64,000 bases of DNA from Acetobacter okinawensis (GCF_002153655.1 NZ_JOPJ01000007.1:1-64000); one strand, 5' to 3'; counted from the first letter of the stretch, positions 45,102 through 54,796 are shown. Numbers and translations: made by a program. Notes: generated by a model from the letters alone, not told the origin.

Positions 45102-46046
45102 ATGACGATCAGCCTGCACACCAACTGGCGGGATATTCCCGCAGCGGCCCACGGCTGCGCTGCCGCACTGGGCAATTTTGATGGTGTGCATCTGGGGCAT
45201 GCGCATCTGCTGCGGTCTGTGTTTGCCGCCCGCCCGGACCTGCCGCCTGCTGTTGTCACTTTTGAGCCGCACCCGCGTGAGCTTTTCCGTCCGCAGGACC
45301 CGCCATTCAGGCTGACCCTGTGCACCGAGCGGCTGGAGGCCCTGCGTGCGCTAGGTGTGCGCCATGTGTTCCAGATCGGGTTTGACAGGGCTTTTTCCGA
45401 GCTGACTGCCGAACAGTTTGTGGATGATGTTCTCCATAACGCCCTGCACCTGCGCCATGTTGGCTGTGGTCCGGACTTTGCCTTTGGGCACCGGCGTGGT
45501 GGGCATGTCGGGTTTTTGGCCGAGCGTACCCACCAGCTTGGCATGGGGTTTACCGCCGTGCAGGCGCTGGCTGATGAGGGCGGGCCTTTTTCCTCCTCCC
45601 GTATCCGCCGGCTACTCCAGGATGGCTACCCGAGCGAGGCTGCGGGTGAACTGGGGCGGCCATGGTGCATCCGTGGCGTTGTGCAGCACGGGGACAAGCG
45701 CGGCAGGCTGCTTGGCTTCCCCACCGCCAATATACCACTTGGCCGTCACCTTGAGCCCGCACGCGGTGTGTATGCGGTGACAATCCGCCTGCCAGATGGG
45801 CGCAGCCATATCGGTGTTGCCAACATAGGCCGCCGCCCTACCATAAATGATGGGCAGCAAAGCAGGCTGGAGGCGCATCTGTTTGACTTTGAAGGGGACC
45901 TGTACGGCCAGGAACTCTCGGTCTGCCTGCACACCCTGCTGCGTGAGGAAAAGCGGTTTGACGGGCTGGATGCGTTAAAAAACCAGATTACGCTGGATGC
46001 CGCACTGGCGCGTCAGGCGCTGGGCGCAGCCCCTTCGTCCCACTGA
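45102..46046 (+). CDS. ribF: Bifunctional riboflavin kinase / FAD synthetase
   Basis: Converts riboflavin to FMN and FAD. The 314-aa protein has the N-terminal nucleotidyltransferase HxGH-like motif ALGNFDGVHLGH at about 23-34, SSSRIRRLLQDG, and the C-terminal kinase with GRLLGFPTANIPLG. The start is 7 bases after mtnC, so it may be on the mtn transcript. ileS follows, an order widespread in bacteria. Confidence 0.95.
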   Translation: MTISLHTNWRDIPAAAHGCAAALGNFDGVHLGHAHLLRSVFAARPDLPPAVVTFEPHPRELFRPQDPPFRLTLCTERLEALRALGVRHVFQIGFDRAFSELTAEQFVDDVLHNALHLRHVGCGPDFAFGHRRGGHVGFLAERTHQLGMGFTAVQALADEGGPFSSSRIRRLLQDGYPSEAAGELGRPWCIRGVVQHGDKRGRLLGFPTANIPLGRHLEPARGVYAVTIRLPDGRSHIGVANIGRRPTINDGQQSRLEAHLFDFEGDLYGQELSVCLHTLLREEKRFDGLDALKNQITLDAALARQALGAAPSSH

Positions 46047-46201
46047 TCAGGAGAGCGCAGGCAGGGCGGGGTTGAACCCTGCTGCCCGGTTTGGCGCTTG
46101 ACCCTGAGCTTTTCCTTTTTGATAAGACAGTAACGACCAAGGTGGCGTGGGGGTAAAACCCCATATGCCATGAACCCGAACCGAAGTGACCTTAGCCTCC
46201 C
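46047..46201 (+). promoter_or_regulatory. ileS leader with two hairpins
   Basis: Two potential stem-loops lie between ribF and ileS. One has outer stem GGCAG/CTGCC and inner GGGT/ACCC (46060-46086). The other is GGC-TGGGG/CCCCA-GCC (46144-46169). Neither is followed by a T-run. Their position suggests a ribosome- or transcription-linked role, but no known regulatory RNA is recognised. Confidence 0.35.
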
Positions 46202-49120
46202 ATGACCTCATCGAGCAGCGAACCCGACAAGACATCCCTGGCCGATCAGTATCGCGATACGGTGTTTCTGCCACGGACCACGTTTCCCATGCGGGGCAAC
46301 CTGCCCCAGCAGGAGCCAAAATGGCTTGAAAAATGGCGTGCAGGCGGGCTGGATGAGCGGTTGAAGCAGCAGGCACAGGGCCGCCCAGTCTTTACCCTGC
46401 ATGATGGCCCGCCCTATGCCAACGGGCACCTGCACATTGGTCATGCGCTCAACAAGATCAACAAGGATGTCATCAACCGCGCCCACCGCATGGCGGGTTA
46501 CGCGGTGCGGTACGTGCCGGGCTGGGACTGCCACGGCCTGCCGATTGAATGGAAGGTGGAGGAAGGGTACCGTAAGGCCAAGCGGGACAAGGATTCCGTT
46601 CCCGTTCTGGAGTTCCGTGCGGAGTGCCGCAGCTATGCAGGCAACTGGCTGAACATCCAGATGGAGGAGTTCCAGCGTCTGGGCGTTCAGGCGGAATGGC
46701 AGAACCGTTACGCCACCATGGATTTTTCATCCGAGGCGGCGATTGCGGAAGAAATTGGCCGGTTCCTGCTCAATGGCAAGCTGTACCGTGGCCTGCGCCC
46801 GGTCATGTGGAGCCCGGTTGAAAAAACCGCGCTGGCTGAGGCCGAAATCGAATATCACGACCACACCTCCACCACCATTCTGGTCGCTTTTCCCGTGGTC
46901 AAGGACCCCACACCAGCGCATGCGCTGGCCGATGTGTCTGTCGTGATCTGGACCACAACGCCGTGGACCATTCCGGGCAACCGCGCACTGGCATATGGGC
47001 CGGAGATCACCTACGTGGTCCTGCGGGTGGACGAAACGCGTGAGGGCGCGATGCTCGAACCCGGCGCGCGGGTACTGGTGGCCGAAGCACTGGTCGAGTC
47101 CTTCTGTGCCGAGGCGCATGTCAGCGCGCATCATATTCTTTACACCCTGCCCGGTAGTGCGCTGGCGGGGGCAGTCTGTGCCCATCCGCTGCGGGGTGCG
47201 GGGTATGATTTTGACGTGCCTATGCTGGCGGGCGAATTTGTGACCACCGATGCCGGGACCGGCCTTGTGCATCAGGCCCCTGCTCATGGTGAGGATGACT
47301 TCATGCTCTGCCGCGCCAATGGCGTGGATGTGCCCGAAACGGTGCTGGATGATGGCACATACGCGCCGTGGGTTCCCGGTTTTGCGGGCGTGCATGTGTT
47401 CAAGGCGGCCGATGTGGTCTGCACGACCCTTGCCAGTGTGATGGAGCGGGCCAATGCTGCGGGTACGGCCCCGGCAGGGCTTGTGGGCCGGGGGCAGATT
47501 GTGCACTCCTACCCGCATTCATGGCGTTCGCGCGCGCCGATCATCTACCGCGCTACCCCGCAATGGTTCATCCGCATGGATGGGGAAAACGCGCTGCGTG
47601 AGAACGCGCTCAAGGCGCTGGATAACGTGACCTTTGTGCCCGCACAGGCCCGCAACCGCCTGACCTCCATGATCCGCACCCGCCCGGACTGGTGCATCAG
47701 CCGCCAGCGTGCATGGGGCGTGCCCATTGCCGTGTTCGTGGAAAAGCGCACGGGTGAAGTGCTGCGTGACCCCGCCGTCATGCAGCGTGTGGTGGATGCC
47801 TTCCGCTCCGAAGGGGCCGATGCATGGTACACCTCCGAGCCATCGCGCTTTCTGGGCGAGGGGCGTAACCCGGATGATTATGAGCAGGTGTTCGATATTG
47901 TGGACGTCTGGTTCGAGAGCGGGTCAACCCACGCCTTTGTTCTTGGACGTCCGGGGCTGAGCTTCCCCGCTGATCTGTATCTGGAAGGTTCGGACCAGCA
48001 CCGTGGCTGGTTCCAGTCCTCTTTGCTGGAAAGTGTTGGCACACGTGGTGTCTCGCCTTTCAAGGCCGTGGTCACCAATGGCTTTGTGCTGGACGAGCAG
48101 GGGCGCAAGATGTCCAAGTCCCTGGGCAACGTGATTGCCCCGCAGGACGTAAACGACAGCATGGGGGCAGATGTTCTGCGCCTGTGGGTCATGAACTCCG
48201 ACACCAACGATGACCTGCGGATTGGCAAGGAAATTCTCAAGCAGCAGGGTGAACTCTACCGCCGCCTGCGCAACACGCTGCGCTGGTTGCTGGGTGGGCT
48301 GGACGGCTTTACCGATGCCGAAGTGGTCCCCTATGCCGAACTGCCCGAACTGGAACGCTGGGTGCTGCACCGCCTGAGCGAGCTGGGCGGGCTTGTGGCC
48401 CGTGCGGTGGAAACGCATGAGTGGGTTGGTGTTTACCCCGCGCTGCACGGCTTCTGCACCACTGATCTGTCCGCTTTCTACTTTGATATCCGTAAGGACG
48501 CGCTGTACTGCGATGCACCATCCAGCCCCACGCGCCGTGCTGTGCGTACGGTGCTGGATGTGTTGCACCGCTGCCTGAGCACATGGCTGGCCCCGGTGCT
48601 GGTCTTTACGGCGGAAGAGGCATGGGCAGCGCGGTTTGGCGAGCAGGCCAGCGTGCATGAGCAGGCCTTCTTTGACCTGCCAGCAGAATGGACCGATACC
48701 GATCTGGACGAACGCTGGGCGCGTATCCGCTCCGTCCGCCGCATTATCACAACCGAGATCGAGGGTGCGCGCCGTGCGGGCACTATTGGTTCCTCGCTTC
48801 AGGCGCAGGTCGAACTGACCTTCTCGGAAGAAGAAGCCAGCATTTTTGCGGGTGTGAACTGGGGCGAACTGGCCATTGTCTCCCATGTTGAGGTGGTGAT
48901 CGACCCCACGTCCTCCTCCATTTATGTGGATGGGGATGAAGGGGGAGACCTGCATGGGGCTCCCGTGGTTCGGGTGGCAGAGGGCGAAAAATGCGCCCGC
49001 TGCTGGAAAGTCCTGCCCGAAACCGGGTCGAATCCAGCATACCCCGGTGTGTGTCCGCGCTGTGCGGATGTGGTGGCCCAGAACGGCTTTGCCAGTGTGT
49101 CCGCACAGGCGGGCGCGTGA
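46202..49120 (+). CDS. ileS: Isoleucyl-tRNA synthetase
   Basis: Class I synthetase of 972 aa charging tRNA-Ile. The HIGH motif is in PYANGHLHIGHALN (near residue 77) and the KMSKS motif in GRKMSKSLGNV. The editing domain contains WTTTPWTIPGNRALA. A C-terminal zinc finger is CARCWKVLP and CPRC. This is the bacterial-type enzyme. The stop overlaps the lspA start by 4 bases. Confidence 0.97.
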   Translation: MTSSSSEPDKTSLADQYRDTVFLPRTTFPMRGNLPQQEPKWLEKWRAGGLDERLKQQAQGRPVFTLHDGPPYANGHLHIGHALNKINKDVINRAHRMAGYAVRYVPGWDCHGLPIEWKVEEGYRKAKRDKDSVPVLEFRAECRSYAGNWLNIQMEEFQRLGVQAEWQNRYATMDFSSEAAIAEEIGRFLLNGKLYRGLRPVMWSPVEKTALAEAEIEYHDHTSTTILVAFPVVKDPTPAHALADVSVVIWTTTPWTIPGNRALAYGPEITYVVLRVDETREGAMLEPGARVLVAEALVESFCAEAHVSAHHILYTLPGSALAGAVCAHPLRGAGYDFDVPMLAGEFVTTDAGTGLVHQAPAHGEDDFMLCRANGVDVPETVLDDGTYAPWVPGFAGVHVFKAADVVCTTLASVMERANAAGTAPAGLVGRGQIVHSYPHSWRSRAPIIYRATPQWFIRMDGENALRENALKALDNVTFVPAQARNRLTSMIRTRPDWCISRQRAWGVPIAVFVEKRTGEVLRDPAVMQRVVDAFRSEGADAWYTSEPSRFLGEGRNPDDYEQVFDIVDVWFESGSTHAFVLGRPGLSFPADLYLEGSDQHRGWFQSSLLESVGTRGVSPFKAVVTNGFVLDEQGRKMSKSLGNVIAPQDVNDSMGADVLRLWVMNSDTNDDLRIGKEILKQQGELYRRLRNTLRWLLGGLDGFTDAEVVPYAELPELERWVLHRLSELGGLVARAVETHEWVGVYPALHGFCTTDLSAFYFDIRKDALYCDAPSSPTRRAVRTVLDVLHRCLSTWLAPVLVFTAEEAWAARFGEQASVHEQAFFDLPAEWTDTDLDERWARIRSVRRIITTEIEGARRAGTIGSSLQAQVELTFSEEEASIFAGVNWGELAIVSHVEVVIDPTSSSIYVDGDEGGDLHGAPVVRVAEGEKCARCWKVLPETGSNPAYPGVCPRCADVVAQNGFASVSAQAGA

Positions 49121-49614
49121 GCAGGCCGTTTATGCTCCGCCCAGCAGGTATTGGCCTGCTGGTGCTGATGCTTGTGCTGAGCGCTGACCAGCTCAGCAAG
49201 TTCTGGATTTTATATGGGCTGGACCTGCCTGCGCGTGGTTCCGTGGCTGTGCTGCCCTTCCTCAACTTTACCATGGTCTGGAACCATGCCGTGACATTTG
49301 GCATGTTTGGCGGGCTTGGTGGGGCGGGGCGGATTGTGTTTTCCGTCGTGGCAATGGTAGTAGCGTGTTGTCTGCTTGTGTGGATGGCCCGCACACCCAG
49401 CAGGCTGACGGCAGCATGTGTGGGGGCCGTGACCGGCGGCGCCATAGGCAACGTTATTGACCGTGTGCGCTATGGGGCGGTGGTAGATTTTTTGCACGCA
49501 CATGCTTTCGGGTGGTCTTGGTATGTATTCAACGTCGCAGACTCCGCTATAGTGTGCGCGGTCTGTGTGTTGCTGTTGCAGAACTTTCTGTCCGATGGGC
49601 AGCAGACATCTTAG
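49117..49614 (+). CDS. lspA: Lipoprotein signal peptidase
   Basis: An aspartic protease in the inner membrane that cleaves lipoprotein signal peptides after lipidation. The 165-aa protein has four helices, with the catalytic aspartates in NVIDRVRYGAVVDFL and YVFNVADSAI. Translation starts with GTG 49117 coupled to ileS (an ATG at 49132 is also possible). The following gene encodes one of its probable substrates. Confidence 0.95.
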   Translation: MSRPFMLRPAGIGLLVLMLVLSADQLSKFWILYGLDLPARGSVAVLPFLNFTMVWNHAVTFGMFGGLGGAGRIVFSVVAMVVACCLLVWMARTPSRLTAACVGAVTGGAIGNVIDRVRYGAVVDFLHAHAFGWSWYVFNVADSAIVCAVCVLLLQNFLSDGQQTS

Positions 49615-49667
49615 GCATAAGGCAGCCCGCGCCAGAGCGCGCGGTTTTCAGGATGAGTGGAAGGCAG

Positions 49668-50192
49668 ATGATAGTGCGCCGTGTTTCGACCCTGATTTCT
49701 CCGGTGCTGCTGGTAGGCGGCTGCATGATGCTGAGCGGCTGCTCCGGGCATGAGGCCGCACAGGCATTCGGCCTTGAACGGAGCATGCCTGACGAATACA
49801 CGGTCACAACCCGTGCACCGTTGTCCATGCCCCCTTCGGACGAACTGGTTAAGCCCGGCAAGGGCGATGACCGCAGGCAGGATGAGAGCGAGCGCCTGCA
49901 GGCACTCGAAACCCTCTCCCCCGACGTGGCCCTGCGTGGCACCAATGGGGACACCAGCGAAGGCCAGACCATTCTGGTGAACGAGGCAACGGCTGCGGCG
50001 GATGAACCCGATCAGGGCGAACTCGGTGCCGCAGGGTCGGGTTTTGTGGAACAGTTGATGTTCTGGAAAGGTGGCAAGGCTGGAGGCGTTGTGAATGCGG
50101 ACGAGGAAAATCGTCGGCTCAAGACCAATGCCGCCCTCGGCGCCCCCCCCACCAAGGGTGTGACCCCCACCCAGCACCCCAAAAAGAAGTAG
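49668..50192 (+). CDS. DUF3035-like lipoprotein
   Basis: A 174-aa lipoprotein, with the lipidated Cys probably at residue 25 (MMLSGC). Just after it, RSMPDEYTVTTRAPLSMPPS matches DUF3035, a family usually found beside lspA in alphaproteobacteria and of unknown function. The rest is hydrophilic and ends in a lysine cluster. The start is chosen as ATG 49668, after ggaagg; ATG 49653 is possible. Confidence 0.82.
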   Translation: MIVRRVSTLISPVLLVGGCMMLSGCSGHEAAQAFGLERSMPDEYTVTTRAPLSMPPSDELVKPGKGDDRRQDESERLQALETLSPDVALRGTNGDTSEGQTILVNEATAAADEPDQGELGAAGSGFVEQLMFWKGGKAGGVVNADEENRRLKTNAALGAPPTKGVTPTQHPKKK

Positions 50193-50207
50193 GATACGGG
50201 TCTGACC

Positions 50208-52172
50208 ATGTCAGACCGGTCTGATCAGGTGAGTATGCCGGGGAATGTTCCCGTGCAGCCGCATGTACGGCGGCTGCCGGAGGTTATTGTCAACCGCATT
50301 GCTGCGGGTGAAGTGATCGAGCGCCCGGCCGCTGCGGTCAAGGAACTGATAGAAAACGCCATAGACGCCGGGGCCCGCCGGTTGGACATCTCGCTCGATG
50401 GGGGCGGGGTGGAACGCATGATCGTGACTGACGATGGTGTGGGCATGTCCCCCGATGACCTGACGTTGGCGGTCGAGCGGCATTGTACCTCCAAGCTGGG
50501 GGACGAAACGCTGGTGCATATCAACACTCTGGGCTTTCGGGGGGAGGCGTTGCCTTCTATCGGGGCTGCGGCACGCCTGAGCATTACCTCCCGTCCGAGG
50601 GGGGAAAGCGGGGCGTGGCGCATCCGGGTTGAGGGCGGCAAAACCTACGCGCCCGAACCTGTGGCGGGGGCGTTTGGCACCAGCGTTGTGGTGGAAGACC
50701 TGTTTTTTGCCACGCCAGCACGCCGCAAATTTTTAAAAAGTGCCCGGGTGGAAGGCCGCCACGTGGAAAGCGTTGTGCGCCGTCTGGCTCTGGCCGTGCC
50801 CCAGACTGCCTTCCGTTTTGTGCTGGATGGGCGCGAGGTGCTGGACCTGCCAGCACAGGACATGGCCGCGCGTGCCGCCGCCCTGCTGGATGCAAGCGAG
50901 GCAGATGGTTTTTTAAGCGTTGACGGCGTGCGCGATGGCATGACCCTGAGCGGCTTTATCTGCCCGCCGTCGGTCCACCGTTCCACCGCCAACGGGCAGT
51001 TCATGCTGGTCAATGGCCGCCCTGTGGTGGATCCGGTGCTTAAAACTGCTGTGCGCGTGGCGTATCGCCGGGTGATAGAACCCGGTCGCCACCCCGTTGT
51101 GGCCCTTATGCTCAGTGTGCCGCCAGAACAGGTGGACGTGAACGTACACCCGGCCAAAACCGAACTGCGCTTTGCAGATGAAGCGGCCGTGCGCTCCCTT
51201 GTGATTGGCACACTCCAGCGCGCGCTGGAGCATGGGGCGGGTGTTGCGGGTGTGCGCCCTGTCCTGTCCTCCGCACCGCGGGCAAGCCGCATCTGGTACC
51301 CGCCAGAGCAGGGGCAGGGTGCTCCCTCGCCCGCTCCGGCCTATCCATCTGCTCCGCAGGCCTCTGGCATGGCTGAGCCGAGGCTGATGTTTGGGGATAC
51401 ACCGTCCGCCAGAACCCTGCCCCCGGTATCTCCGGCCATGTCTTTTTCGTCCATGAGTGAGCAGGATGTCAGTGCGTTTGGCATGGGTGCCCAGCAGGCG
51501 GCGGGGCAGGCGGGTGCCGGGGCCAGCATGCCCGCGCCACCGCAGATGGGTATGGCCGCCCCCAGCGGGCCGGACCACCCTTTGGGGGCGGCTGTGGCGC
51601 AGGTGCTCGATACGTATATTCTGGCCGTGGCGGCAGATGGCGCACTGGTGCTGGTTGACCAGCACGCTGCCCATGAGCGGCTGACACATGAGCGGTTGCG
51701 GGAGCAGTATCTGGGCGGGCGGGTGCAGGCCCAGCGCCTGCTTGTGCCAGATGTGGTGGAACTGCCCCGTGTACAGCAGGACCTGCTGCTGGCGCGCCAG
51801 CCCATGCTGGAAAAACTGGGTGTGGAAATAGAAGAGTTTGGTGCAGGCTCCATTCTGGTCCGCGCCTTGCCAGCCATGCTGGGCCGGAGTGATGCGGTCA
51901 GCCTGTTGCGCGATCTGGCCGATGAGCTGGAAGCGGATGAAAACGGCGCTCCGGATGAGATGGCATCCCTTGATGGCAAGCTGGATGCGGTGATCGCGCG
52001 GATGGCGTGCCACGGCAGTATTCGGGCAGGAAGACGCCTGACGCCGGAGGAAATGAACGCCCTGCTCCGCCAGATGGAGGCGACGCCGCGGGCAGGCACC
52101 TGCTCGCATGGACGGCCCACATGGCTGCGGCTCAGTCGCAATGATCTCGAAAAATTGTTTGGTCGGCGCTAG
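50208..52172 (+). CDS. mutL: DNA mismatch repair protein MutL
   Basis: A GHKL ATPase linking mismatch recognition to strand removal. The 654-aa protein has IAAGEVIERPAAAVKELIEN, DDGVGMSPDDL and the GFRGEALPSI loop in the N-terminal ATPase. A Pro/Ala-rich linker covers about 370-460. The C-terminal domain carries the endonuclease motif DQHAAHERLTHE, so this MutL should nick DNA itself, as expected in bacteria without MutH. The C-terminal CHGSIRAGRRLT and GRPTW motifs are intact. Confidence 0.96.
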   Translation: MSDRSDQVSMPGNVPVQPHVRRLPEVIVNRIAAGEVIERPAAAVKELIENAIDAGARRLDISLDGGGVERMIVTDDGVGMSPDDLTLAVERHCTSKLGDETLVHINTLGFRGEALPSIGAAARLSITSRPRGESGAWRIRVEGGKTYAPEPVAGAFGTSVVVEDLFFATPARRKFLKSARVEGRHVESVVRRLALAVPQTAFRFVLDGREVLDLPAQDMAARAAALLDASEADGFLSVDGVRDGMTLSGFICPPSVHRSTANGQFMLVNGRPVVDPVLKTAVRVAYRRVIEPGRHPVVALMLSVPPEQVDVNVHPAKTELRFADEAAVRSLVIGTLQRALEHGAGVAGVRPVLSSAPRASRIWYPPEQGQGAPSPAPAYPSAPQASGMAEPRLMFGDTPSARTLPPVSPAMSFSSMSEQDVSAFGMGAQQAAGQAGAGASMPAPPQMGMAAPSGPDHPLGAAVAQVLDTYILAVAADGALVLVDQHAAHERLTHERLREQYLGGRVQAQRLLVPDVVELPRVQQDLLLARQPMLEKLGVEIEEFGAGSILVRALPAMLGRSDAVSLLRDLADELEADENGAPDEMASLDGKLDAVIARMACHGSIRAGRRLTPEEMNALLRQMEATPRAGTCSHGRPTWLRLSRNDLEKLFGRR

Positions 52173-52289
52173 GCGCTTCCGTGCGGCAGAGCGTGTGATC
52201 GGCGGAACGTGAACAGCCCCCTGCTGGCCTCATGCGGTAAAAAGGCGCACTCTTAAAAAAGTGTCATTAAACCCGGATGGTGAGAAGCC

Positions 52290-53810
52290 GTGCAGCCAAT
52301 CCTGCTTTCGCTGGTAACCTATCTTCCTCTTGCAGGCGCGGTTGCGGCCTTTCTCTGTCCCGGTCAAGGGCCGGAGCGGGACCGTACTGCCCGCTGGCTG
52401 GGGCTGTGGACAACGCTCCTGACATTTGGGTTGAGCGTGTTGATGTGGGTCGGTTTTGACCCGAACCAGCCCGGCCTGCAATTTGAAACGCGGCTGAACT
52501 GGCTGTCCGACTACGGTATTTCTTACCATACCGGGGTGGATGGGATCAGTCTGGTCTTTATTCTGCTGACGGCTTTCCTTACGCCATTGGCGCTGGGGGC
52601 GGGCTGGCGCAGCGTGCAAACACAGGGGCGGGATTTTGTGGCGGCCATGCTGCTGCTTGAAACTGCCCTGTTTGGCCTGTTCTCCGCGCAGGACCTGGTG
52701 CTGTTTTACGTCTTTTACGAGGCAACGCTTATTCCGGGCAGCCTGATGATTGGTATATGGGGGGGCAGCCGGCGGGTCTGGGCATCGTTGCAGTTCTTCC
52801 TGTTTACCTTTGGCGGCTCGCTGTTCATGCTGGTCGGGCTGATTACCATGTGGCTGCATGCGGGTACGACTGATATTCCCGCGTTAATGCATGCTGGTTT
52901 TTCCCACTCGCTGCAGGGCTGGCTGCTTTTGGCCTTTCTGCTGGCTTTTGGCGTCAAACTCCCGCTTTTTCCGCTCCACGCCTGGTTACCCGATGCTTAT
53001 ACGGAGGCCCCAACTCCTGCCTCGGCCATGTTGTCGGGCGTTCTGTCCAAAACAGGAGCTTACGGGTTGCTGCGTTTTGGGGTGCTCATGTTCCCCGATG
53101 CAGTGCGTACATTTGCTCCCTATGTGCTGGCACTGGGTGTTGTGGCCATTCTGTACGCAGCCTTTGTGGCCTTTGCCCAGACGGATATGAAGCGCCTTAT
53201 CGCCTATTCCTCCTTCTCCCACATGGGCATGATTGCGGTGGGGCTGTTTACACTCACAGCCGAGGGGATTGATGGCGCCATCTTTCAGATGCTCTCCCAC
53301 GGTGTGGTGATCGCGGCCCTGTTCTTCTGTGTGGCGGCTGTGGCATGGCGGGCGGAAACGCGCGATATTGATGCACTGGGTGGGGTTGCGCGGCAAATGC
53401 CAGTGCTGGCTCTGCTGGCCATGCTGTTCACCATGGCCAATGTGGGGTTGCCGGGCACAGGGGCCTTTGTGGGCGAACTGCTGGTGCTTATGGGGGCAGT
53501 GCATGTGTCCATCTGGGTGGCGTTGCTGGCTGGTGGCACCATGATTATGGGCGCGGTTTACATGCTCTCGCTTTATCGGCGCGTTCTGTTTGGCAGCGTG
53601 CGCGGCACAGTGGGCCTGCTCCGTGACCTGACCGTGGGGGAACTTGCCGTGCTTGCGCCGCTGGCCGTGGTAACAGTGTGGATGGGGGTGCACCCCGGTA
53701 CCTTCACCCGGCTTTTTGACCCCATGATCATGCAGGCCGTGCATGGCGACACGGTCAACGTGGCCTCTTCTTCCGTGCATGACACGGTGCTGCATCTGGC
53801 CAGCAGGTAA
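52290..53810 (+). CDS. nuoM: Complex I NuoM-like proton-translocating subunit, orphan
   Basis: An antiporter-like membrane protein of 506 aa with about 14 helices, homologous to NuoM. The key charged positions are visible: Glu in FYVFYEATLIPGSL, Lys in FGVKLPLFPLHAWLPDAYTE, and AFAQTDMKRLIAYSSFSHMG. The C-terminal GLPGTGAFVGELLVL segment completes the family pattern. No other nuo gene is adjacent: mutL precedes it and an EamA exporter follows. The start is GTG 52290 behind ggatggtgag. It could serve complex I from a distance, or be part of another ion-pumping complex. Confidence 0.85.
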   Translation: MQPILLSLVTYLPLAGAVAAFLCPGQGPERDRTARWLGLWTTLLTFGLSVLMWVGFDPNQPGLQFETRLNWLSDYGISYHTGVDGISLVFILLTAFLTPLALGAGWRSVQTQGRDFVAAMLLLETALFGLFSAQDLVLFYVFYEATLIPGSLMIGIWGGSRRVWASLQFFLFTFGGSLFMLVGLITMWLHAGTTDIPALMHAGFSHSLQGWLLLAFLLAFGVKLPLFPLHAWLPDAYTEAPTPASAMLSGVLSKTGAYGLLRFGVLMFPDAVRTFAPYVLALGVVAILYAAFVAFAQTDMKRLIAYSSFSHMGMIAVGLFTLTAEGIDGAIFQMLSHGVVIAALFFCVAAVAWRAETRDIDALGGVARQMPVLALLAMLFTMANVGLPGTGAFVGELLVLMGAVHVSIWVALLAGGTMIMGAVYMLSLYRRVLFGSVRGTVGLLRDLTVGELAVLAPLAVVTVWMGVHPGTFTRLFDPMIMQAVHGDTVNVASSSVHDTVLHLASR

Positions 53811-53817
53811 GGGCGGC

Positions 53818-53840
53818 GTAACGGGGCAAGCCCCCGTTAC
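53818..53840. other. Hairpin between convergent genes
   Basis: A strong stem GTAACGGGG/CCCCGTTAC with a 5-base loop separates nuoM and the EamA gene; it reaches the latter's stop codon. It has no T-run, so it may slow transcription without being a classical terminator. Confidence 0.5.
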
Positions 53841-54739
53841 TACTCGGGAAGGGCCGGTCCGTCGGGTGCTGTGGCTTTGGTCCGTTGGGGCATAAGCACG
53901 GTACCCACAGACGCCAGAACAACACATAAAATACCGCATAAACGCAGCAGGGACGGTGCCTCGTGCAGCAGTATTGCGCCTGCTAGCGAGGCGGAAACGG
54001 GTTCGAGGCTGCACAGCACGCCAAATTCACGGGCCGAGAGTTTTTGCATCGCCTGCATTTCCAGCGTGTAAGGCAGGGCGGACGAGCAGAGTGCAACAAT
54101 AACGCTCACACCCAGCAGCAGCGGGGCCTGTATGCCCACCCAAAGGGCAGGGATGGTGCAGGGCATAAAAACAGCGGCTCCCCCGCACAGCATACCAAGC
54201 GAACATGCCTGCCCGGATGGGAGCTTACCGGCAATGTTGCGCGCAAAAATAATATACAGCGCCCAGCACAGGGCTGCCAGCAGGGCAAAGACAATGCCAA
54301 TGGGGTCTGGCCGTACAGCAGATTCGGGGCGCAGCAGCAGCACAAGCCCCAGCACGGTCAGGCTGGTCCACACCACATCGGTCCAGCGGCGGGTATGGAT
54401 AAAGGACAGGGCCAGCGGGCCGGTAAATTCGAGTGCTACGGTCGTGCCCAATGGCAACCGCCCTAGCGAGAGGTAGAAAAAATAGTTCATCGCCGCCAGC
54501 GACAGCCCATAGGGCAGAACCAGCCAGAGCACCCTGCGTGACAGGCTGTGCCACGAGCGAAAAAACAGCATGAGCATAATGGCGGCAAAAAAAGTGCGCA
54601 GCCCCACCATGCCCGCAGCCCCAAAAGTGGGGAACAGCATTTTGGCGTAGGAGGAGCCAAACTGCAGGCAGAGCATGCCACCTACAACCTGCACGAGTGC
54701 TGTAAAACGCTCCCGTGCCGAAAAAACAGCAGTGCTCAT
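53840..54739 (-). CDS. EamA-family exporter (RhtA-like)
   Basis: A 299-aa inner-membrane transporter with ten helices in two EamA repeats. The N-terminal half has GGMLCLQFGSSYAKMLFP and the second half VIVALCSSALPYTLEMQAMQ, followed by LSAREFGVLCSLEPVSASLA. This pattern fits the RhtA branch, which exports threonine, homoserine and related amino acids. The true substrate is not known. It is followed by parE on the same strand's upstream side. Confidence 0.85.
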   Translation of the reverse strand: MSTAVFSARERFTALVQVVGGMLCLQFGSSYAKMLFPTFGAAGMVGLRTFFAAIMLMLFFRSWHSLSRRVLWLVLPYGLSLAAMNYFFYLSLGRLPLGTTVALEFTGPLALSFIHTRRWTDVVWTSLTVLGLVLLLRPESAVRPDPIGIVFALLAALCWALYIIFARNIAGKLPSGQACSLGMLCGGAAVFMPCTIPALWVGIQAPLLLGVSVIVALCSSALPYTLEMQAMQKLSAREFGVLCSLEPVSASLAGAILLHEAPSLLRLCGILCVVLASVGTVLMPQRTKATAPDGPALPE

Positions 54740-54796
54740 GAACGGCTCACTTTATGGCCCTGTGCGTGGCGGAACCGAAGGCTATAGGCTGGTGGG

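Noticed and set aside
46139-46169. T-box riboswitch before ileS
   Set aside because: Only a short string matches. There is no terminator with a T-run, no recognisable specifier stem, and the element is rare outside Gram-positive bacteria.
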